A program made the position numbers and the translations under genes. Positions 52,697 to 60,732 of a DNA stretch of 64,000 nucleotides are shown here, piece by piece (the stretch's first letter is position 1; each line of letters starts with the position of its first letter). This stretch comes from Paenibacillus glycanilyticus NBRC 16618 (GTDB lineage: Bacteria > Bacillota > Bacilli > Paenibacillales > Paenibacillaceae). Under the pieces are notes generated by a model. It ran no database searches. It was not told the origin of the DNA and saw only the letters and a program-made list of their open reading frames with translations. Location: the NCBI RefSeq assembly GCF_004000805.1, contig NZ_BILY01000033.1, positions 1 through 64,000 of the forward strand. Direction: 5' to 3'.

Positions 52697-54922
52697 CTAC
52701 ATTTTGTATTCGTGATATTCGCCGTTAAGCACCCATTTGCCGACATGATGAAGCTTCAGCCGTGCCGGATCGTGGAGGGTATGAATCCGAGCATTCCGCC
52801 AATGCCGGTCATAGTTGTATTTCTGGTCCATAGACGCCGTGCCCGCCGTTTCAAACAATGCGTTCGTTATTTCGATCACCGTTTCGGTCATGCTGTATTT
52901 CGCGGAATCAACAAGCAGTCCGGCTTGCCCGACGTGATCCGATGTAGGCTCCAGCACAGCCTTGTCGATAGCTGCGGCCGCTTTCTCCAAAAGCGCTTCG
53001 GAGGCATACAGCTTAATGCCAAGCTCGCCAAATCGCCGGATCTGATCGGGCTCATCCGATGCCCGCTCCGCGTTGCTGCCATACACAGGCCGGGTTTTCT
53101 CCCTGACGAAGACCGCAGCGTCCTCGATGGCTGCCTGCGCAATCCCCGCATCAATAGCCGCATGCAGAATTTGCCCGAACGCCAGATACGTATTGGGCAA
53201 GTCGAATATCTGGTATTGCGGCAGCACATAATGCTCCGGAATGTCCACATCCCGCAAAATGACGCTTCCGCTTCCGGTAGTCCGCTGTCCGATGCCGGAC
53301 CAGTCGTCAATGACCGTTACCCCTTGGGCATGCCTTGGCACGTAGACGATTACCCGTTTGTCCTCTTCATTCAGCGCGGCCACCGGAATCCACTGGGCGT
53401 ACAAGGCGCCCGTCGAATAAAATTTCGTGCCGGATAACCGGTAGCCCGTATTCCCTGCAGTTCTCGCAAGCCGCGTAGACATATGCTTGAAGTCCTTCTT
53501 CACGCCCCGCTCCGCAATTGCATTACCGAGCAAGGCTCCTCGCAGCACTTCCCCGAAGAAGAGCCTTTTCTGCTCCTCCGTTCCTACCAGCTCAACGGAT
53601 TTCAGGAAGTAATAATGGTTTTGCGGGATTTGTCCGAGGGAGCTGTCCGCTTTGGAAATAATCCGAATGATTTCCGTCAAGACTGCCACTGTGACGCCAG
53701 CCCCTCCGTACGACTGGGGTACGGTCACGCCAAGCAGGCCGCTTTCGGACAATTCCCTCAGCTCAGCCAGCGGAAGCCTCCGCTCCCTGTCCCGCTCCGA
53801 AGCTCCGGCTTTAACCGATTCCGCGAACCGAGAAGCCGCCTCGAGCGCTTCCTTCTCCGTCTTTAATACCCTTGCAGGTTGGCGACCCGCAAAAAAATGC
53901 TGCGGCAAATCCGTTAATGCGTAAGGGGACAGTTCCTTTGGCTTCGGCTGCCCGACAGCTCCTCCTTCCAGCAGCAACTGGGCTTCGCGGAGCAGCTCTT
54001 GCGGAACATACTCCTCCGGTTCCAGCGGCTGATGCAAATATTGATTGTCCGCCAGCCAATCCTGAATTCCCTGCAGCTCCGCCCATTTGTCCGACGACGG
54101 TTCGATATCAAGCTGCGCATGCAGCCTGCCGGAGAACACGTCCGACAATTCCTTCTCGGCTACACCGGTCACATGTCCAAGCAGCCGGTACGCATCATCC
54201 GCATGTTGGTCCGCCCACCGCGCAGCCGCCCCGGTATGCGCAATCAGCCTTGCGGCAGCTTCAGGCTGCTGTTCAACAAATGTCCTGGGGGCTGTTAAGA
54301 GTACCGGCAAGGCAACTATTTCATCATGAATGGAACGTGCTCCGAGCAGCGTTCGCAGCCCTTGGTCGAGTGCACCCTCCGCGTATACGGCGTCTGCTTC
54401 GCCCGACAGCAGCGCTTCAGCCAGCCGCTGGGCAACGGCTTGATTTTGTTGATGATCAACCGTATGCACGTTAACGTTAAGCAAAGCATGTTTGATTTTG
54501 CAGCCTGGATAACTGCGCGCAATACGCTGAACGGCCCGGTCGGCGGACATATACCAGGGATCCGGGATGCTGTCATCAATCCTCGGAATACCGATTACAT
54601 TCGCTTCCTGCATACGCCGGATACGGGAATCAGCCCGGACCAGAATGGAGCCGCGAAGCTGAATTTGGGTCAAGCCAAGAATAACGCGGCTGTCTTTCTC
54701 CTCCGCCAGCAAGGCCAGGCCCGCCAAAGGTTCATCCCAGCGAACCGAAAAGCTTTGCTGCTCACCGAAGGTGATATCCAGCTCATTACCCTGCTGATTC
54801 TTCGTAAGAGTGACTCCTCGCCGCTTAAAGTCCAGCGGCAATCCGCCCAGCTTATAAGCAAGCTCCAGCGCATGGGGCAGCGGCTTTGCCGTTTTTGTGA
54901 ACTGTTGTACCGAAGAGGTCAT
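52697..54922 (-). CDS. Fusion of a DszB-like domain to a DszC/SfnB-like flavin monooxygenase
   Basis: 741 residues. The first 320 resemble DszB, the desulfinase with an SsuA-type binding-protein fold: compare PLPHALELA, SVRWDEP, VILGLTQIQLRGSILVRADS and the helical stretch ending EEYVPQEL. By alignment from memory with Rhodococcus DszB, its catalytic Cys27, His60 and Arg70 are replaced by Lys13, Ser59 and Leu69. Residues about 350-741 are an acyl-CoA-dehydrogenase fold of the DszC/SfnB class that uses reduced FMN to oxidise organosulfur compounds (SGLLGVTVPQSYGGAG, GTKFYSTGALYAQW, GIGQRTTGSGS). No signal peptide. An AAGGAGGAGG site precedes the ATG. Second gene of the operon, 21 bp after the DszA-like gene. 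Confidence 0.8.
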   Translation of the reverse strand: MTSSVQQFTKTAKPLPHALELAYKLGGLPLDFKRRGVTLTKNQQGNELDITFGEQQSFSVRWDEPLAGLALLAEEKDSRVILGLTQIQLRGSILVRADSRIRRMQEANVIGIPRIDDSIPDPWYMSADRAVQRIARSYPGCKIKHALLNVNVHTVDHQQNQAVAQRLAEALLSGEADAVYAEGALDQGLRTLLGARSIHDEIVALPVLLTAPRTFVEQQPEAAARLIAHTGAAARWADQHADDAYRLLGHVTGVAEKELSDVFSGRLHAQLDIEPSSDKWAELQGIQDWLADNQYLHQPLEPEEYVPQELLREAQLLLEGGAVGQPKPKELSPYALTDLPQHFFAGRQPARVLKTEKEALEAASRFAESVKAGASERDRERRLPLAELRELSESGLLGVTVPQSYGGAGVTVAVLTEIIRIISKADSSLGQIPQNHYYFLKSVELVGTEEQKRLFFGEVLRGALLGNAIAERGVKKDFKHMSTRLARTAGNTGYRLSGTKFYSTGALYAQWIPVAALNEEDKRVIVYVPRHAQGVTVIDDWSGIGQRTTGSGSVILRDVDIPEHYVLPQYQIFDLPNTYLAFGQILHAAIDAGIAQAAIEDAAVFVREKTRPVYGSNAERASDEPDQIRRFGELGIKLYASEALLEKAAAAIDKAVLEPTSDHVGQAGLLVDSAKYSMTETVIEITNALFETAGTASMDQKYNYDRHWRNARIHTLHDPARLKLHHVGKWVLNGEYHEYKM

Positions 54923-54943
54923 TCCGGCACCTCCTCCTTCCCT

Positions 54944-56329
54944 CTACACGGTGCTCTTCTCTGCATGCCGGTATTTAGCCCCCGGATGGCCCTTCTGCAG
55001 ATGACGCTTGCCTTGACCAAGCAGCTTCTCCCGGTAAGTGCCGGGCGCATATTCCGTCTTGTAAATCCCGCGCTTCTGAAGCTCGGGAACGACCAGATCA
55101 ACGAAGTCGACGAGACTGCCCGGCGTAATCATATGCGTCAGGTTAAAGCCATCCACTCCTGTCGCTTCGAAATAGGCTTGAATTCCGTCGGCAACCTGCT
55201 GCGGGTTGCCAACGATAGCGAATCTCCGCTTCAGGGTATCAAAGCTTTCGAGCACCTCGCGGACCGTCAGCTTCTTCGGATTATCCTTCGTCAGCGACGC
55301 AGCCCGCGATTGGCCATGCTCGGTATGCTTATATTCAAAGACGGCATCCAAGTCGGTATATTCCGACAGGTCATACCCGCTGGAGCCGCCGTATTGCGCT
55401 TTCGCCGCTTCGCCGCTCCACAGCCGCTTGTATTCTTCGAATTTCGCCTCCGCTTCCTCCGTCGTCTCCGCTACGACAACATTCAAGAACGTAAAGGCCT
55501 TGATATCGTCCGGATTGCGGCCATATGATTCTGCCAGCCTCTTAACCTCTTGAATGGACTGCTTCGTGTGCTCGGGCGTAGGTCCGCCAACAAACAGGCA
55601 TTCCGCATGCTTGGCGGCAAATTCCTTGCCTTTGGGCGAAGAGCCCGCCTGGTAAATAACCGGGGTACGCTGCGGCGAAGGTTCGCTCAAATGGGGGCCG
55701 GGCACACGGAAAAACCGTCCTTCATGGTTAATCTCATGCACCTTCGCGGGATCGGCGAATACTTTGTTCTCCCGGTCGTTTACGACAGCGCCCTCTTCCC
55801 AGCTCGCTTCCCACAGCTTATACGACACATCCAGAAATTCATCTGCCAGTTCATACCGGTCATCATGCTTAATCATCTCGTTTAGCCCGAAATTACGGGC
55901 CGCGCTTGGCAGATAGGAAGTTACGACATTCCAGGCAAAGCGCCCTTTCGTCAGGTGATCCAGCGTGCTCATTCTGCGGGCATGCGCATAAGGGTGCTCA
56001 TAGGTCGTGCTGACGGTCAGGGCAAAAGACAAATGCTCCGTCACCGATGCCATCGCGGGGATGGCGAACGCCGGATCATTGAGCGGTACCTGAACCGCAT
56101 CGCGGATCGAAGCGTCTTTGCTTTTCTGATAGACATCGTAGACCCCTATCACGTCAGCCAGAAAAAGTGCATCAAACCTGCCTCTTTCCAGCAGCAACGC
56201 AAGCTCGGTCCAATAGTCCAGATCCTTATAGCGACGCGTTCTTTCGTTAGCCGGATGCTTCCAGAGCCCATGCGAATTATGCATCGCGCTGGACATCTCG
56301 AACACATTAAACAAGATCTGTTTTGCCAA
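54944..56329 (-). CDS. FMN-dependent monooxygenase, NtaA/SnaA/DszA family
   Basis: 461 residues. Luciferase-like TIM barrel using reduced FMN and oxygen; relatives include DszA (dibenzothiophene sulfone), NtaA, SnaA and YxeK. Seen: RRYKDLDYWTELALLLERGRFDALFLADVIG at the N-terminus, NVVTSYLPSAARNFGL (flavin site) and VIYQAGSSPKGKEFAAKHAECLFVGG. The start is TTG with AGGTGA just ahead. First gene of the operon; it should act with the fused protein and need a flavin reductase, which is not in the window. Confidence 0.9.
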   Translation of the reverse strand: MAKQILFNVFEMSSAMHNSHGLWKHPANERTRRYKDLDYWTELALLLERGRFDALFLADVIGVYDVYQKSKDASIRDAVQVPLNDPAFAIPAMASVTEHLSFALTVSTTYEHPYAHARRMSTLDHLTKGRFAWNVVTSYLPSAARNFGLNEMIKHDDRYELADEFLDVSYKLWEASWEEGAVVNDRENKVFADPAKVHEINHEGRFFRVPGPHLSEPSPQRTPVIYQAGSSPKGKEFAAKHAECLFVGGPTPEHTKQSIQEVKRLAESYGRNPDDIKAFTFLNVVVAETTEEAEAKFEEYKRLWSGEAAKAQYGGSSGYDLSEYTDLDAVFEYKHTEHGQSRAASLTKDNPKKLTVREVLESFDTLKRRFAIVGNPQQVADGIQAYFEATGVDGFNLTHMITPGSLVDFVDLVVPELQKRGIYKTEYAPGTYREKLLGQGKRHLQKGHPGAKYRHAEKSTV

Positions 56330-56376
56330 GTGAAGTCACCTGTCCTCTCTTCAAATCTTATGTCGTATAAAACTTA

Positions 56377-56391
56377 CTATTCCGATCAAAC
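56377..56391 (-). promoter_or_regulatory. Candidate operator of the sulfur operon
   Basis: CTATTCCGATCAAAC (plus strand) lies about 50 bp upstream of the DszA-like start, between a possible TTGTTT -35 and TATACG -10. The same core, CTATTCCGAT-A-AAC, occurs in the yojF promoter at 60708-60721. A sulfur repressor of the CymR kind is possible, but I cannot confirm its motif. Confidence 0.4.
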
Positions 56392-56483
56392 AAAACAGGT
56401 TTAGAATGTGAGGCTACTCTATCACTGTATAAATATGGATGTCAAGAGCGTTCTCTGTTAGAATTTTTTTGAAATTTTAGGGA

Positions 56484-56720
56484 TTGACAATGCCGCCCGG
56501 GACACTTTATAGTAAATGCCAAGTTGGGCACACGGAATTAAGAAAACCCGCGCCCAGCAAGGGATGGATAAGCAACACATCCCATCATAATGTTGTTTTC
56601 GATACAGATGACTGATCATTTCAGAACTGTGCGAACCCATGTCTTGATCAAAGACTGGAAGAGCCTGTTCTGATTCGGCGGCCTCTTCTTTCCGAGAGAA
56701 GAGGCCGCTTTTTATTTTTA
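56484..56720 (+). promoter_or_regulatory. metN promoter and structured leader ending in a terminator
   Basis: A good sigma-A promoter, TTGACA (56484-56489), 18 bp, TATAGT (56508-56513), starts a leader of about 200 bases before metN. The leader can form several hairpins (GGGATG/CATCCC, CTGA/TCAG, GTCTT/AAGAC) and ends in a perfect 12-bp GC-rich stem (56678-56689 with 56697-56708) plus a T tract. GGAAGAG at 56657-56663 could pair with the terminator's 5' arm. I see no S-box core, no T-box TGGNACCGCG and no Met- or Cys-rich leader peptide, so the class of regulation is unknown. Confidence 0.65.
56678..56720 (+). terminator. Intrinsic terminator in the metN leader
   Basis: GCGGCCTCTTCT and AGAAGAGGCCGC pair perfectly and are followed by TTTTTTATTTTTA. 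Lies 68 bp before the metN start, so read-through must be controlled. Confidence 0.9.
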
Positions 56721-56787
56721 TACCGACTATACAAATGCGTTTACTAAACTTTATAAAAGTAATACGCGCTAAAGGAGAGAACCTCAC

Positions 56788-57813
56788 TTGATCAAGTTTG
56801 AATCGGTGTCCAAAACCTTCCTGTCTCAAAAAAAGGCGGTTAACGCAGTCGATAACGTCTCTCTCTCCATCGCCAAAGGAGAGATTTACGGAGTTATCGG
56901 CTTCAGCGGCGCCGGCAAAAGCACCCTGCTTCGGCTGGTCAATTTACTTGAAAAACCGACAAGCGGTAGAGTCGTCGTTAACGACCGGGACGTAACCTCC
57001 ATCCCTTCGCGAGAGCTCCGGCAGCTGCGCAGACGAATCGGGATGATCTTCCAAACCTTTAACCTGTTCAACTCCCGTACCGTGTACGGCAATATCGCGT
57101 ATCCGCTGAAGCTTGCCCGCATTCCGAAAGACCAGATTAAAGCCCGGGTAGCCGAACTCCTAAGCTTCGTTGGGCTCGAGGATAAAGCCGACCAGTATCC
57201 CGAGCAGCTGTCGGGAGGCCAGAAGCAGCGCGTTGGTATTGCGAGGGCTCTGGCTACTTCGCCGGATATTCTCATTTGCGATGAAGCAACCTCAGCCCTT
57301 GACCCGGAGACAACCGGCGAGATACTAAAGCTGCTGAAACGAGTGAACGAAGAGTATAAGATCACCATTCTTCTGATTACGCACGAAATGCATGTTATCC
57401 GTTCCATCTGCGATAGAGTAGCGGTCATGGAGAACGGCCGGGTTATTGAAGAGGGGCAGGTGTTTGATATATTTGCGAACCCGCAAAAGCAAACAACCCG
57501 CAACTTCATCAGCTCCGTGCAGAACGACAAGCTTTCTCCGAAGCTGCTGGAAACACTCAAGAAAAGCCACAAAGGCAGGCTTTACCGGATCGTATTCAGA
57601 GGCGGAGCGACAAGCGAGCCCATTCTGTCCCAGACAGCGAGGAAGTACAACGCGGATTTCAACATCATTTACGGAAGCATCAACGAGCTGCAGGGCCAGC
57701 TATTTGGCAGCCTCATCGTCGAGTTCCCGGAGCGGACGCCGCAACTTGAACCGCTCATTCACGAGCTAAGCCAAAACGTAGAGGTAAGGGAGGTTATTGA
57801 TCATGAAAGTTGA
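56788..57813 (+). CDS. metN: Methionine ABC transporter ATP-binding protein
   Basis: ATPase of the D/L-methionine importer MetNIQ. 341 residues: Walker A GFSGAGKST, Q-loop IGMIFQTFNLFNSRTVYGN, signature LSGGQKQRVGIARAL, Walker B DILICDEATSALDP, H-loop ITHE, and a C-terminal NIL domain (about 265-341) that senses methionine for trans-inhibition. The start is TTG with AAAGGAG ten bases ahead. First gene of metNIQ, divergent from the sulfur operon. Confidence 0.95.
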   Translation: MIKFESVSKTFLSQKKAVNAVDNVSLSIAKGEIYGVIGFSGAGKSTLLRLVNLLEKPTSGRVVVNDRDVTSIPSRELRQLRRRIGMIFQTFNLFNSRTVYGNIAYPLKLARIPKDQIKARVAELLSFVGLEDKADQYPEQLSGGQKQRVGIARALATSPDILICDEATSALDPETTGEILKLLKRVNEEYKITILLITHEMHVIRSICDRVAVMENGRVIEEGQVFDIFANPQKQTTRNFISSVQNDKLSPKLLETLKKSHKGRLYRIVFRGGATSEPILSQTARKYNADFNIIYGSINELQGQLFGSLIVEFPERTPQLEPLIHELSQNVEVREVIDHES

Positions 57814-58465
57814 TTGGAATACGTTCTGGCCACGCATTCTCGAAGCGACCGGCCAGACGATTACGATGGTTATTTTCACTCTTATATTTGGAGCCATCCT
57901 GGGGCTGGTTATCGGACTGCTGCTCTTCGTAACCCGCAAAGGCAACATTCTGGAGAACGCCTTTATCTTCTCGCTGCTGAACATCGCCATCAATATTATC
58001 CGGCCCGTACCGTTCATTATCTTCCTTGTGACGATCAGCCCCTTCACCCGGGCCGTAATCGGTACGACAATCGGTACTTGGGCTGCCATCTTCCCGATGA
58101 CCATCGTCGCGGCCTTCGTTATTGCAAGGGTTGTGGAAAACAATCTGGTTGCCGTTGATCCCGGCATCATTGAAGCGGCCAAAGCAATGGGGGCTAGCCC
58201 CGTGCAAATTATCGTCGGGGTACTCATCATGGAAGCGCTTGGCCCTCTTATTCTCGGACTCACCTTCATGACGGTAGCGCTTATTGACTTCTCCGCTATG
58301 GCCGGAACGGTCGGAGGCGGCGGGCTTGGCGATCTGGCCATGACCTACGGTTATCAGCGCTTTGACGGCTCGGTCATGCTCGTCACCATTGTGGTGCTGA
58401 TCATCCTTGTACAGATCGCCCAATTCCTCGGCAATACGGTGTCTCGCAAGTTTTTACGCCGTTAA
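57803..58465 (+). CDS. metI: Methionine ABC transporter permease
   Basis: 220 residues with five membrane segments. The ATPase-contact loop is IIEAAKAMGASPVQIIVGVLI. ATG 57803 has GGGAGG nine bases ahead and overlaps the end of metN by 11 bases; an ATG two codons earlier is also open. Dimerises and couples to MetN in the membrane. Confidence 0.95.
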   Translation: MKVDWNTFWPRILEATGQTITMVIFTLIFGAILGLVIGLLLFVTRKGNILENAFIFSLLNIAINIIRPVPFIIFLVTISPFTRAVIGTTIGTWAAIFPMTIVAAFVIARVVENNLVAVDPGIIEAAKAMGASPVQIIVGVLIMEALGPLILGLTFMTVALIDFSAMAGTVGGGGLGDLAMTYGYQRFDGSVMLVTIVVLIILVQIAQFLGNTVSRKFLRR

Positions 58466-58471
58466 TCCGGG

Positions 58472-58538
58472 ACGTTTCGTGGATGAAATATAAGCACAGT
58501 ATGGAGGAAACTTATACTTTCTTATATTTTAATAAAAA
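58472..58538. repeat. 67-bp palindromic repeat, copy 1 (between metI and metQ)
   Basis: Contains inverted arms AAATATAAG/CTTATATTT (58486-58494, 58521-58529) and inner AGTAT/ATACT. A copy in the same orientation with only a few differences lies at 63644-63711, ahead of hisS. Typical of short, hairpin-forming interspersed repeats. Confidence 0.8.
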
Positions 58539-58560
58539 CAAAAATAGAGGAGTGTCAAAC

Positions 58561-59550
58561 ATGAAAAAACATGCTGTACTTGCAAGTCTTCTGCTGATCT
58601 TAATCGTAGGAGTCCTGTCGGCCTGCGGCAGTAACAAAGCTGCAAACAACACGTCTGCATCGGCTAACTCGGATAATAAGGCAGCAGCCAACGCTTCCCC
58701 ATCGGCTGCAAACACGACGGCAGAACAATCTGCTGCTCCGGAAAAACCGGCAGAACCGATTAAGGTCAAAATCGGGGTATCCGGTACAGACGGGGAAACC
58801 TGGCCGCTTCTGAAGAAAAAGGCGAAAGAACAGTTAAACGTGGAAATCGAGCTTGTTGAATTCTCCGACTACACCCTGCCGAACTTGGCGCTTGCCAACA
58901 AGGAAGTGGATGTGAACTCGTTCCAGCATCTGGCCTTCCTAAGCCAGTTCAACATTGAGCATAACCTGAACATTGTACCAATCGGCTCAACCGTTGTATC
59001 GCCGCTTGGTCTCTATTCCAAGAAGTACAAGGACGTATCCGAAATTCCGGACGGCTCTCAAATCGCGATCCCTAACGATCCGGCGAACCAAGGCCGCGGC
59101 CTTCTCGTCCTGCAAGCTGCCGGTCTTCTGAAGCTGAAAGACAATGTTGGCCTTTACGGCACGCCGGATGATATCGTGGATAACCCGCATAAACTGAAAA
59201 TCGTACCGGTTGTTGCTCAGCAGACACCACGCGTATTGCCGGACGTTGCCGCTTCGATCATTAATGGCGGTATCGCAGGTCAAGCCGGATTAAAACTGTC
59301 GGATGCTATTTTCCATGACGATCCATTGTCGGAAACAACTCGTCCATACTTGAACGTATTTGCGACACGCGTTGAAGACAAAGACAACGAAACCTACCGC
59401 GCAATCGCCAAGCTGTACCAAGATCCCGAAATTATTGAATCTGTTAAAAAAGACTCCAATGGAGGCAGCGTTGTTATCGATATTCCTGCCGAGACGCTGC
59501 AAGGCGAGCTCGATAAACTTGAGGGTGAAATAAAAGCTGCGAAAAAATAA
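58561..59550 (+). CDS. metQ: Methionine-binding lipoprotein
   Basis: Binding protein of the MetNIQ importer, NlpA family. 329 residues: signal peptide with lipobox LSAC, a Ser/Ala/Asn linker, then the NlpA body (KIGVSGTDGETWPLLKKKA, VDVNSFQHLAFL, IPNDPANQGRGLLVLQAAGL). ATG 58561 has GAGGAG eight bases ahead; the frame opens at 58483, inside the repeat. The 95-bp gap to metI holds the palindromic repeat. Confidence 0.94.
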   Translation: MKKHAVLASLLLILIVGVLSACGSNKAANNTSASANSDNKAAANASPSAANTTAEQSAAPEKPAEPIKVKIGVSGTDGETWPLLKKKAKEQLNVEIELVEFSDYTLPNLALANKEVDVNSFQHLAFLSQFNIEHNLNIVPIGSTVVSPLGLYSKKYKDVSEIPDGSQIAIPNDPANQGRGLLVLQAAGLLKLKDNVGLYGTPDDIVDNPHKLKIVPVVAQQTPRVLPDVAASIINGGIAGQAGLKLSDAIFHDDPLSETTRPYLNVFATRVEDKDNETYRAIAKLYQDPEIIESVKKDSNGGSVVIDIPAETLQGELDKLEGEIKAAKK

Positions 59551-59554
59551 ATGC

Positions 59555-59602
59555 TAAAAAAGCCGGCCCTTGTGCATCGATGCACAAGGGCCAGCTTTTT
59601 AT
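59555..59602. terminator. Bidirectional terminator between metQ and bshB2
   Basis: GGCCCTTGTGCATC and GATGCACAAGGGCC form a perfect dyad, with A/T tracts on both sides. Ends metNIQ on the plus strand and yojF-bshB2 on the minus strand. Confidence 0.9.
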
Positions 59603-59605
59603 TGG

Positions 59606-60268
59606 TTATTTCCAGCTTTCAAACTTATAAGTCCAGAACCTCTCCGTTCCCAAGCGTTCCTGAACCTCTTTGTCCGTGTGCTGCTTGTTCCCGAAGATTT
59701 CGGAACTGTTGAATTGGGAGCGGTGAGCCCGGATGGAAGCCATCTTGTTCTTCGTATAATCCCGCACGTCAAACGAGATATCCGGCTTGCCGATAAACTG
59801 CTCATGATTTCGGGAGAAAGCTACGCAATAGACAGGCGGCCGCTCTTCCTCCGGCAGTCTTCCGACCGTCCGAACAACGGCTTCCCCGGTTGCGTCATGG
59901 TCCGGATGAACGCTGTAGCCCGGATAAAACGTGAAGATAACGTCAGGCTTCACTTCTTCAATAAGAGCATGAATATGTTCATCAAGGAACACTTTGTCCT
60001 CGAACTCAATCGTTTTGTCATGGAAGCCAAGCATTCTCAGATCCTGGATTCCTATCGCCGCGCAGGACTCTTCAAGCTCGCCCCGGCGAATCTGCGGCAG
60101 CGTTATCCGGCTTGCGAACGGCGGAAAACCCATGTTCCGCGCCATCTCCCCAAGGGTCAGGCAGGCGTAGGTAACCTGCGCGCCTTGATCGATCAACTGC
60201 GCCAGCGTACCCGACATTGTAAATGCTTCATCATCCGGATGCGGCAGAACTACTAATATACGTTCCAT
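59606..60268 (-). CDS. bshB2: Bacillithiol biosynthesis deacetylase BshB2
   Basis: Zinc-dependent PIG-L/LmbE deacetylase that removes acetate from GlcNAc-malate in bacillithiol synthesis. 220 residues, the length of B. subtilis BshB2 (YojG). Metal and catalytic motif LPHPDDEAF at the N-terminus, PGYSVHPDHDATGEAV later. Transcribed after the yojF-type gene, as in Bacillus, which supports this assignment over other LmbE proteins. Confidence 0.92.
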   Translation of the reverse strand: MERILVVLPHPDDEAFTMSGTLAQLIDQGAQVTYACLTLGEMARNMGFPPFASRITLPQIRRGELEESCAAIGIQDLRMLGFHDKTIEFEDKVFLDEHIHALIEEVKPDVIFTFYPGYSVHPDHDATGEAVVRTVGRLPEEERPPVYCVAFSRNHEQFIGKPDISFDVRDYTKNKMASIRAHRSQFNSSEIFGNKQHTDKEVQERLGTERFWTYKFESWK

Positions 60269-60303
60269 GTATTTTACTCTCCTTTCTAAAAGAAAGCTCC
60301 AAC

Positions 60304-60651
60304 TTAAAAAGGCTCCCGGCTGAGTTGCAAAGCGACAACAAGCTTGCCCTGCTGGTCATGGCCGGCGAGGATAAGCCGTTCGGCTTCGCTCTCTTCATAA
60401 TGGGTCAAGCCTTCCGAATAAACCCAGCCCTGCTGCATTTTGAGTCCGACACGGAAAGGACCGTTCCCGGATATCAAACCATGCGAATATTGAATAACGG
60501 CATTCGATATAAAAGTAGCGGCCGGATGCTTGGAAGCATCGTTATGAGCCGCGTATGCTCCTGTCGTCATCTCAAGATGAACATAGACATCTTGATCTTT
60601 CAAGCTTTCCAGTCGTCGTTGAACCTCGGCGGGATGGATCGGTTGCATCAT
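60304..60651 (-). CDS. yojF: YojF family protein (DUF1806)
   Basis: 115 residues. LESLKDQDVYVHLEMTTGAYA and GPFRVGLKMQQGWVYSEGLTHYE are typical of YojF, a conserved protein of unknown role that is found beside BshB2. ATG 60651 has AAAGGAG eight bases ahead; the frame opens at 60672. Its promoter overlaps an element shared with the sulfur operon. Confidence 0.85.
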   Translation of the reverse strand: MMQPIHPAEVQRRLESLKDQDVYVHLEMTTGAYAAHNDASKHPAATFISNAVIQYSHGLISGNGPFRVGLKMQQGWVYSEGLTHYEESEAERLILAGHDQQGKLVVALQLSREPF

Positions 60652-60695
60652 CTTGGATTCTCCTTTAACCATAAAATGAATAATGAATTGAGAAG

Positions 60696-60724
60696 ATTGT
60701 ATAGTAAGTTTATCGGAATAGCAA
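60696..60724 (-). promoter_or_regulatory. yojF-bshB2 promoter with candidate operator
   Basis: Minus-strand TTGCTA (60719-60724), 17 bp, TACAAT (60696-60701). The spacer contains CTATTCCGATAAAC (60708-60721), matching the element at 56377-56391 ahead of the sulfur operon. Overlap with the core promoter would fit a repressor. Confidence 0.5.
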
Positions 60725-60732
60725 GAATAAGA

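Noticed and set aside
56581..56680. Met- or Cys-rich leader peptide in the metN leader
   Set aside because: Short frames starting at ATG exist but lack a ribosome site and any run of Met or Cys codons.
56484..56720. S-box (SAM) riboswitch or T-box upstream of metN
   Set aside because: Neither the S-box core around GGAGGGACTGGCCC nor the T-box TGGNACCGCG sequence is found; kept only as an unclassified leader.
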